Source: an uncultured Clostridium sp.
Lineage (GTDB): Bacteria > Bacillota > Clostridia > TANB77 > CAG-508
Assembly: GCA_947363765.1 (NCBI GenBank)
Contig: CANAQC010000016.1
Coordinates: 1 to 33,325 of the forward strand
Direction: 5' to 3'
DNA length: 33,325 nt
The notes beneath the pieces were generated by a model. That model made no database searches, was not told the origin of the DNA, and saw only the letters and a program-made list of their open reading frames with translations. A program made the position numbers and the translations under genes. Positions 23,001 to 31,261 of the stretch are shown here, in pieces (position 1 is the stretch's first letter; each line of letters begins with the position of its first letter).

Positions 23001-23224
23001 CTACTGTTTTTTTTGTTAGTGGTTCTATATAAATTTTATCTGCCATGTTTTTGTCTGTCATAATGGTTGCAGGGTTTGAGTTTACAAGTACTACTTCAAT
23101 TCCTTCTTTTTTAAGTTCACGACATGCTTGTGTTCCTGCATAATCAAATTCTGCTGCTTGTCCGTATTACTATTGGTCCTGAACCAATTACTAATACTTT
23201 TTTTATATTTTGATTTTTTGGCAT
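20021..23224 (-). CDS. carB: carbamoyl-phosphate synthase large subunit; three in-frame CGG +1 sites (23164, 22590, 20219)
   Basis: [61 protein letters not shown] restored by skipping Cs. Length 3204-3=3201=1067 codons. Confidence 0.95.
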
Positions 23225-23236
23225 GATTTCCTCCTT

Positions 23237-24306
23237 TTATTTTCTTACTCTTTCTAAAAATTCATCAAATAGATAACTAGAATCTTCTGGTCCTGGACAT
23301 GCTTCTGGATGGTATTGTACTGTTACAATGTCTTTTCCTATATATTGTAGTCCTTCTACTGTATTATCATTTATATTTATATGTGACACTTTAGCAATTT
23401 CTGGTTTTATTGTTTTTTCATCTATAGCATAACCATGGTTTTGTGATGTAATACAAACTCTACCTGTTTTCAAATCTTTTACTGGGTGATTTGGTCCACG
23501 ATGTCCATATTTTAATTTATAAGTTTTTGCTTTCGTCGCAAGTCCCATTAACTGATGTCCTAAACAAATTCCTAAAATTGGAATGCTTGCTTGTTCATAT
23601 AATTTTTTAATATTTTTAATTGCAATATCACAATCTTCTGGATTTCCTGGACCATTAGATAAAACAATTCCTTGATATTCGCCAGTTAAGAATTCTTGAT
23701 AAGGTGTATCAAACGGAAATACGGTAACCTCGCAATTTCTTTTTAATAAGGAATTAATAATATTTTGTTTTGCTCCAAAATCAAATAATGCTATTTTTGT
23801 TTCTCCGTGCTCCGCAAACTATAAACTTGTTTTGAACTAACACTTTCTACTAAATGAGAATTTGAATATTCTTTTATTTCTTTTATAATTTCATCAATAT
23901 TAGAAATGTTACTTGTTAATTTTCCTTTCATTGTTCCTACATTTCTTAATTCTTTTGTTAATTTTCTGGTGTTTATTCCTTCTAATCCAGGAATATTATA
24001 TTCTTGTAAGAATTCTAAAATATGCATCTTACTTCTAAAGTTACTTTCCATTTCTGCGATTTCATGAACAAATACTGCTTCTACCCAAGGTTTTTTAGAC
24101 TCTTGATCTTCTTTTGTTAATCCATAATTTCCAATTAATGGATATGTCATAACAACACCTTGTCCTGCATAAGATGGATCTGTAAAAATTTCTAAATATC
24201 CTGTCATAGAAGTGTTAAAAACAACTTCACAAATTATATCTTTTGTAGCCCCAATCCTTTCGCCTTCATAAATACTGCCATTTTCTAAAACTAAGTAACC
24301 CTTCAT
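23237..24306 (-). CDS. carA: carbamoyl-phosphate synthase small subunit; two in-frame CGG +1 sites (23814, 23807)
   Basis: KGYLVLENGSIYEGERIGA...QVYSLGAGETKIALFDFGAKQNII...GICLGHQLMGLATKAKTYKLKYGHRGPNHPV. Length 1070-2=1068=356 codons. Confidence 0.95.
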
Positions 24307-24455
24307 GTAAGACCTCCTTTTAAAATTTTCCTAGAGTCTATATTACCATAACTACAAAAAAAAGCAAACATTTTTTGCTAAAATATTTGCTTTTTGTTAC
24401 AGTTTAGACTATAAAGTTTGTAGTCCGCTTTCATGTAGTAGTTTATGATCAGTTA

Positions 24456-24773
24456 TTAAAAATATTTTTTCTTACATTTATTATTTATCATTATAGCATC
24501 ATAAAATCCTTGTTTATAATATTTTTTATTATAATATGCCATCTTTATTTCATAGTCTCCTATTAAATTTTCAATTTTTTGGTATAATTCATTTTTTATA
24601 TAATTATATTCTTTAGGTAAACCATCTATTATATCATCTATTTGTGATATATTTATTTGCTTTAATAAATGTTTTAGATTTTCTCTATCTTTTCCCATTT
24701 CATCTATTAAATCTTCTTGCCTTAAATTAAAAAACCTATTTAATATATTTTCATTTTCTTTCATACTCATCAC
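24456..24773 (-). CDS. uncharacterised small protein
   Basis: 105 aa ORF MMSMKENENILNRFFNLRQEDLIDEMGKDRENLKHLLKQINIS..., no family recognised. Confidence 0.6.
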   Translation of the reverse strand: MMSMKENENILNRFFNLRQEDLIDEMGKDRENLKHLLKQINISQIDDIIDGLPKEYNYIKNELYQKIENLIGDYEIKMAYYNKKYYKQGFYDAIMINNKCKKKYF

Positions 24774-24874
24774 CTTTAATTAGTATGAAACATTTTTAGT
24801 TATTTTATTCTATCCTTTTTCACATAAAACAAAAAAGAAAAAGTTTAACTTTTCCTTTTTTATAAAATTTTATT

Positions 24875-25843
24875 TTAAAATAAATATTTAGCTGGATTTA
24901 CATATTCTCCATCTTTACGAATTTCAAAATGTAAGTGAGGTCCTGTTGATCTTCCTGTACTACCTACTGCTGCAATAACATCTCCTGCTTTTACTTTTTC
25001 ACCTTCTTTTTTATATAATTTACTACAATGTCCATAATAAGTAGTAATTCCATTTCCATGACTAATAATTATTAAATTTCCATATCCACTCATAGTTCCT
25101 GAATATTTAATAGTTCCATCTGATGCAGCTTTTATTGGTGTTCCTGTTTTTGTTGCAATATCTAATCCTCTATGTGCATGGTCTCTAATTGCTTCTCTTG
25201 CTCCATAACGAGAGGTAATATTTCCTTGTACTGGAACAACTGATATATAAACACCATTTATTGTAGATTTTTCCCTTTTTTCTTCTTCTTGTTTTTCTTC
25301 TTTTATTTTAGTTACTACATTTTTTGAAATAGATGCTATTTCTATTGGTTCATTTTGTTGTAATTCTCTTTTATAAACTTTTGCAATAGAAATATCATAT
25401 TCTTGCTCACCTACTTCTTGTTTTAATAATTTTACAATCTCTTCTGCTTTTTCTTTACTATTAACATACTCCTTTTCTACACCATTTACATTTATTGCAT
25501 ATTGGAAATATGTTATATCTGCTTTTTCTTTTATTGCTAACATTACTTCTTCTTCATTAGTTTTTACTTGCTTTTCTACTAGTTTAAATTCGTAATTTGT
25601 TTCCATATTAAAATCTGCAAATGCAATATTTTCTTCTTCATTATCATTAAATTTTTTATTTACAATATCTTCAAATTCATTTTTATTTTGTATATATCCT
25701 ACTTTTACACCATCTAGTGATATTTCATATACTGGTTGTAATTTTAGCATTATAAATGCACTTATAATAAATATTCCGATTGCAATTATATTTGTAAGTT
25801 TTATAGTTTCTTTTGTATAGTATTTTACCTTCTTACTAAAAAT
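24875..25843 (-). CDS. M23 family peptidoglycan endopeptidase (with G5-like region), probably starting at a non-canonical ATT
   Basis: ITSRYGAREAIRDHAHRGLDIATKTGTPIKAASDG...TGPHLHFEIRKDGEYVNPAKYLF. The frame continues upstream of the ORF-track ATG (25750) through FSKKVKYYTKETIKLTNIIAIGIFIISAFI, a TM anchor, to a stop at 25850-25852. Confidence 0.85.
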   Translation of the reverse strand: MFSKKVKYYTKETIKLTNIIAIGIFIISAFIMLKLQPVYEISLDGVKVGYIQNKNEFEDIVNKKFNDNEEENIAFADFNMETNYEFKLVEKQVKTNEEEVMLAIKEKADITYFQYAINVNGVEKEYVNSKEKAEEIVKLLKQEVGEQEYDISIAKVYKRELQQNEPIEIASISKNVVTKIKEEKQEEEKREKSTINGVYISVVPVQGNITSRYGAREAIRDHAHRGLDIATKTGTPIKAASDGTIKYSGTMSGYGNLIIISHGNGITTYYGHCSKLYKKEGEKVKAGDVIAAVGSTGRSTGPHLHFEIRKDGEYVNPAKYLF

Positions 25844-26167
25844 ATAACTTCACTCTCCTATCTTATTTTTTTATACGTGTATTCTTTAATTATACACTAT
25901 ATTTTGCCCTTTTTCAAGTTATGTATACCTGTTTTTTCCGTTTTTTTTAATTTATGTTAACTTTTTTCTTTTTTATTCCAGTTTTTCATAATATTTCCTC
26001 TCATTTACTCTTATTTTCTTACTTTTTCTATATATATTTCAAATTTTATAAAATAACCATTTTCTTTTTACATTTTTATAAATAGATTCATTCAAAATAT
26101 TTAGTTTTCATTATATAGTATATGTTATATAATTTGTCTTTTATGAAATTTTTAACTAAAAAAATGT

Positions 26168-26201
26168 AGTGGGTACTTTAATATCAATTAAAATACCCAC
26201 T
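26168..26201 (-). terminator. terminator overlapping the 3' end of trmL
   Basis: AGTGGGTAcTTTAATATCAATTAAAaTACCCACT inverted repeat. Confidence 0.6.
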
Positions 26202-26682
26202 AACTTCCTCTAAATCTTGGAAATTTGTTTGTCTTAATACTTCATATGCAACAATTGCAGCTGAATTAGATAAATTTAGTGAACGTAAATGTGGTTTCAT
26301 TGGAATTCTTATTGTTTTTTCAATATATTTTTTTAAAATGTCTTCTGGTAATCCTTTTGTTTCTTTTCCAAAAACTATAAATACCTCTTCTAAATCTTGG
26401 TATAAATTATCTGAATAGACATTTTTTCCTTTTGTTGTAACAAAAAACATAGGATTTTCGTCTGGTTTATATTTCTCTAAAAATTTCTCAAAAGAATTGT
26501 GTTCTTCTATTTCTAGCTTATCCCAATAATCAAGTCCTGCTCTTTTTACATATTTATCTTCTAAACTAAATCCTAATGGTCTTACTAAATGAAGTTTTGC
26601 ACCTATTGCAGCACACGTTCTTGCAATATTTCCTGTATTGCCGTGGTATTTCTGGTTCTACTAATACAACATGTAATTTCAT
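26184..26682 (-). CDS. trmL: tRNA (cytidine(34)-2'-O)-methyltransferase TrmL; one in-frame CGG +1 site (26643)
   Basis: MKLHVVLVEPEIP-[C]-GNTGNIARTCAAIGAKLHLVRPLGF...VFGKETKGLPEDIL...IRIPMKPHLRSLNLSNSAAIVAYEVLRQ. Length 499-1=498=166 codons. Confidence 0.92.
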
Positions 26683-26752
26683 AATTTTCTCCATACTCTT
26701 TATATATTTTAATTTATATTTCTAATTTTATATTACTATATCTTATATATTA

Positions 26753-27350
26753 TTATCCAGTGATTATTTCATCAAATCGTTTATTAATTTCTTTCCAGTT
26801 AACAATATTTTTAAATGCATTAATATATTCTGTTCTGTTTGCTTTATATTGTAAAAAATATGAATGTTCCCACATATCTAATACAAGTATTGGTTTACAT
26901 CCCCATAGGGTTAAATTTTGATGTTTTTCACATTGTAATATTACAAGTTTTTTAAAGTTTGGAACCCAAGCAAGTATACACCAACCGTGAAGCTTCTACT
27001 GCTTTTGATGCTTCTATAAATTGATTTTGAAATTTGTCAAAACTTCCAAAGTCTTTTGTTATTTGTTCTGTTAGTTTATTACTTGGCATTGTAGGTATAG
27101 GAATTCCCATATTTTTAAAAAATAGTTCATGTAAAATTGCTCCTGAACCATAAAAACTTAAATCTCTTTCTAAACATTTAATTCCTTCAAAATTATTTTC
27201 TAATCTTAACTTTGCTAATTTTTCTTCTGTTTTATTGGTATTGTCTACATAGCCTTTATATAATATATTATAGTGGATATCTAATGTTTCTTTACTATAA
27301 TATGGTTCTAAGGCATTTAAATTATATGGTAGTGATATCATTTTCACCAT
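26753..27350 (-). CDS. Fe/Mn superoxide dismutase family protein; one in-frame CGG +1 site (26987)
   Basis: LPYNLNALEPYYSKETLDIHYNILYKGYVDN...LHELFFKNMG...VEAS-[C]-GWCILAWVP...LDMWEHSYFLQYKANRTEYINAFKNIVNW. Predicted ligands H, H, D and H all present only after the shift. Length 598-1=597=199 codons. Confidence 0.9.
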
Positions 27351-27432
27351 AAAAAACCTCCTATCTATTTTTAGTATATGCTTTTTTTATTTGTTTATTA
27401 AAATATTAGGAAATTTATATTTTTAACTTTTG

Positions 27433-27600
27433 TTATAGCTTATATTCTCTTACCTCACAATTATAAATACCATATCTCCTTAGTACTTCCATTTCTTTTG
27501 GAATTCCTTCTAACAATACTGTTATTACACTATGAGTAACTAATAAAATGGTTTTTCAACTATATTTTTCTTTAATTTTATTAAAAAAACCTCTTATTTA
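27433..27600 (-). pseudogene. C-terminal remnant of a histidine phosphatase / phosphoglycerate mutase-like gene
   Basis: Minus strand reads RGFFNKIKEKYS*KTILLVTHSVITVLLEGIPKEMEVLRRYGIYNCEVREYKL*; only the C-terminal part, with an in-frame TGA at 27558-27556. Confidence 0.5.
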
Positions 27601-27633
27601 TGTTATTTTATCATATATAAGAGGCTTTGAAAA

Positions 27634-28653
27634 CTATTTTATATTATTTTTTATGCTATTTTCAGCATATGAATTGTCTACGATTATTTGATATGGTGCT
27701 TTTTTATTTAATTCTCCTGCTTCTTCCATAACAGTTTGTAGTCTTTCAAATGAATCACTTGTTAAAATTGGATTTTCATTCCATGCATCAATGTCTATAT
27801 AGCTTTGTAATACATTTGCTAATAATTCTACATCTGTGTCTGGAAAAAATCCTTTAATCACTTCTGCAATTTCATGGCTTGAATGTTCTTTTACCCATAC
27901 TTGACCTTTATAAATAGCATTTGTAAATTTTTGTATGGTTTCTGAATTTTCTTCCATATAGCTTTTTTTTGCAAAATATGCTGTATATGGAATTTCTCCT
28001 GCTGCCTCTCCTACTGATGCTACAACATATCCTTTTTTTGCATTTTGTGTCATGGTTGCTGTTGGCTCAAATAATGTAACATAATCTGCATTTCCTCCAG
28101 TAAAAGCTCCTGCCATAAGGTCAAATTTAATACTATCATCTAATACTAAATCTGTTTTTGGATTTATTCCATTTTTTCTTAACACATATTCTAATGTCAT
28201 ATAAGGAACTCCACCTTTTCTTCCTGGAATTACTGTTTTTCCTTTTAAATCAGTCCATTTAAAATCATTAGTAGAATTTTTGCTAACTAAAAATGAACCA
28301 TCTTTTTTTGTCATTTGTGCAAACACTTTACAATAATCTTCTTTTCCTTCGTTATAAACATAAATTGATGCCTCAGGTCCTGCAAAACCAATATCACTTT
28401 GTCCTGATACTACTGCTGTCATAACTTTATCAGCTCCTTGACCTGTAGTTAGTTCAATTTTTAATCCTTCTTCTTCAAAGTATCCATTAGCAATTGCAAC
28501 ATATTGTGGTGCATAAAAAACAGAACGTGTTACTTCATTTACACGAATAGTTTTTAATGTATTATCTACTTTTTTTGTTTGTAATGTAACAGTAGTAATA
28601 GCAATTGCAATAATTATTACACAAATTATTGCAGTAATTATAATTTTTTTCAT
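27634..28653 (-). CDS. SsuA/ThiY/NMT1-like ABC transporter substrate-binding protein
   Basis: RSVFYAPQYVAIANGYFEEEGLKIELTTGQGADKVMTAVVSGQSDIGFAGPEASIYV; followed by permease and ATPase genes. Confidence 0.88.
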   Translation of the reverse strand: MKKIIITAIICVIIIAIAITTVTLQTKKVDNTLKTIRVNEVTRSVFYAPQYVAIANGYFEEEGLKIELTTGQGADKVMTAVVSGQSDIGFAGPEASIYVYNEGKEDYCKVFAQMTKKDGSFLVSKNSTNDFKWTDLKGKTVIPGRKGGVPYMTLEYVLRKNGINPKTDLVLDDSIKFDLMAGAFTGGNADYVTLFEPTATMTQNAKKGYVVASVGEAAGEIPYTAYFAKKSYMEENSETIQKFTNAIYKGQVWVKEHSSHEIAEVIKGFFPDTDVELLANVLQSYIDIDAWNENPILTSDSFERLQTVMEEAGELNKKAPYQIIVDNSYAENSIKNNIK

Positions 28654-28789
28654 GATTTCCTCCTTGTTGATAATTATTTTTAGTTCACTTTATCTTGGTT
28701 ATGGTTAAATATTTTATTTCCTTTTTAGAATTAGAAAATAAATTTACAACCTATATGTGAATCTAATTTAGTATTTTATTAATAGTAAT

Positions 28790-29594
28790 TTACTTTGTTT
28801 CTTTTGTAACAATTTTTTCTAATAATACAACACCTTCGTACATAATAGCTGCAACAATACTTAATATAATAACGCTTGTCATAACTAAATCTAACTGAAA
28901 TACTTGCCCTCCATAGACAATTAAATATCCTAATCCTGCTTTAGATACTAAAAATTCTCCTGAAATTACACCTACTAATGAAAGTCCAATATTTACTTTT
29001 AAAGAATTTAAAAAAGTAGAAATATTTGCAGGAATAACAATTTTAGTTAAAATTTGAAATTTATTTGCATGGAATGTTTTTGCCATTTTTGTAAGTTCTG
29101 AATCTGTATTTAAAAATCCATTTAAGATTTCAAGTACAGTTACAATTAGTGAAATTGCAAGTGCCATTGTAATTATTGCTCCGCATTCCTGCTCCTACCC
29201 ATATAATAATTACAGGTCCTAATGCAATTTTGGGCAAACTGTTTAATACTACTAAGAATGGATCTGCTACTTTAGATAAAAAGTTTGACCACCATAATAT
29301 AATAGCAAACAATACCCCAAGTATTGCTCCTAATCCAAAACCAATAACAGTTTCAAAACAAGTTACTCCTAAATGTGTTAATAAATCATTTTGTGATAAA
29401 TTAAAGAATGTTTCTACAATACGACTTGGTTTACTTGCAATAAAACTATCTATTATACCTACATTTGCAAGTATTTCCCACATAGCTATAAATCCTATTA
29501 CTATTAAAATTTGTACTGAAAATATTGCTATTTTGTTTATTCTTTGTTTTCTTAAGTATATTCTCCTATCTTTCGATATGGCTTTTTTATCCAT
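28790..29594 (-). CDS. SsuC-like ABC transporter permease; one in-frame CGG +1 site (29183)
   Basis: LNSLPKIALGPVIIIWVGAGM-[C]-GAIITMALAISLIVTVLEILNGF; length 805-1=804=268 codons. Confidence 0.9.
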
Positions 29595-30355
29595 GTACAT
29601 CAAGCTCCTTCCATAACAGGTCAAAATATTCACTAAATTTTGGACTTTTCCTGCAATTTAATGGATCCCTTTTGTCTATTTCAAATTTGATGCTTTCTAT
29701 TCTTTTTACAGTAGTTGGTCTATGGCTTAGTACTATTACTTTATCACTCATACTAATCGATTCTGATATGTCATGTGTTACCATTAACATCGTCATATTT
29801 TCATTTTTTAAAATATTGTATACATCTTTAGTCACCATAAGTCTTGTTTGATAATCTAGTGCAGAAAATGCTTCATCAAGTAGTAATATTTTTGGCTTTA
29901 TTGCTAAAGTCCTAATTAAAGCAACTCTTTGTCTCATTCCTCCAGATAGCTGAGAAGGTAGTTTATCTTTAAATTCATATAAATGATATTTCTTTAGTAA
30001 CATATTTACATAGGCTTTTGCTTCCTCATCTTTTTTTCCGTCTTATTTCTAATCCAAATAGGACATTATCATAAATATTTCTCCATTCTAATAAGCTATC
30101 TTTTTGTAACATATATCCTATTTCTTTAGATACACCAGTTATTTTCTGCCCTTCTACCCAAATATCACCAGAATTTTTTTCTTCTAAGCCTGCTATTATC
30201 GATAAAAGTGTAGATTTTCCACATCCACTCGGTCCAATTATACTAACAAATTCGCCTAATTTTACAGAAAAACTAACATCTCTAATTGCTTCTATTTCTC
30301 CATTTTTCGCCTGATATTTTTTTGTTACTTTTTCTAATTTTAATATATCTTGCAT
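29587..30355 (-). CDS. SsuB-like ABC transporter ATP-binding protein; one in-frame CGG +1 site (30040)
   Basis: [23 protein letters not shown]...NVLFGLEIR-[C][18 protein letters not shown]...[17 protein letters not shown]. Length 769-1=768=256 codons. Confidence 0.92.
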
Positions 30356-30497
30356 TTTTTCCTCCTTTTAAACCTATCTAAAATATTATATTCATATGTT
30401 TTAAAAAAGGTTATATAGATTTTATTTATATATTAGTAGCATTTATTTTTATTTTGTATTATAATATTGAATATAAAAAAGAAAGGAGATGACAAAA

Positions 30498-31155
30498 ATG
30501 GATGATGAAAAACAAGGCTCTTTAATTCGGTAGAACCTTTTTTTGGATGTTTTTAGGATTACTAGGAACTGCTATTGTTGCTTGGTATACCTACTCATCT
30601 GGTCTATTTATTTCCATTATTTTAGGTGGTTACTGGGAAATATTATTAATTGGTGAACTTTTAGTAGTTCTTTTGTTCTCATTTCTGTTTAAAAAACTAC
30701 CTCCAATGGTTGTAGGAATTTTATTTTTTGTTTATGCTATGTTAAATGGTGTTACACTTTCTACAATATTTGTTTTATTTGACCTTAGTTCTATTGTATG
30801 GTTATTTGTAGTAAGTGCTCTTCTATTTGGCGGTATGGCTTTTTATGGCTATAAAACTAGTAAAGATTTAAGTAATTGGAAAACTTTATTATTTGGTATT
30901 TTAATTGCTGGAATTATTGTAAGTTTAATTAATTTATTTATTGGTAATTCTGTGCTAGATATCATTATTGATTGGGTTATCTTATTCGTATTTTTTGGTA
31001 TTACTGCATATGACATGAATAAAATTAAAGCATTACAAGAAGATGAAACTTTAGACCAAAGTAAATTACATATTTATGGTGCTATGGAATTATATTTAGA
31101 TTTTATTAATATTTTCATAAGAATTTTATCTTTATTTGGAAAAAGAAGAAATTAA
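30498..31155 (+). CDS. Bax inhibitor-1/YccA family membrane protein; one in-frame CGG +1 site (30528)
   Basis: aaaggag RBS, MDDEKQGSLI-[C]-GRTFFWMFLGLLGTAIVAWYTYSSG...FFGITAYDMNKIKAL. Length 658-1=657=219 codons. Confidence 0.88.
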
Positions 31156-31211
31156 CTTTATAAATGAACCTTAACCTTTTATATAAAAATTTTTAAAGGT
31201 TATTATAAAAG

Positions 31212-31253
31212 TATAAAAACTCAAATTCTATTATAAGAATTTGAGTTTTTATA
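31212..31253. terminator. bidirectional terminator between convergent genes
   Basis: TATAAAAACTCAAATTCT-attata-AGAATTTGAGTTTTTATA perfect inverted repeat. Confidence 0.85.
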
Positions 31254-31261
31254 TATATTTT

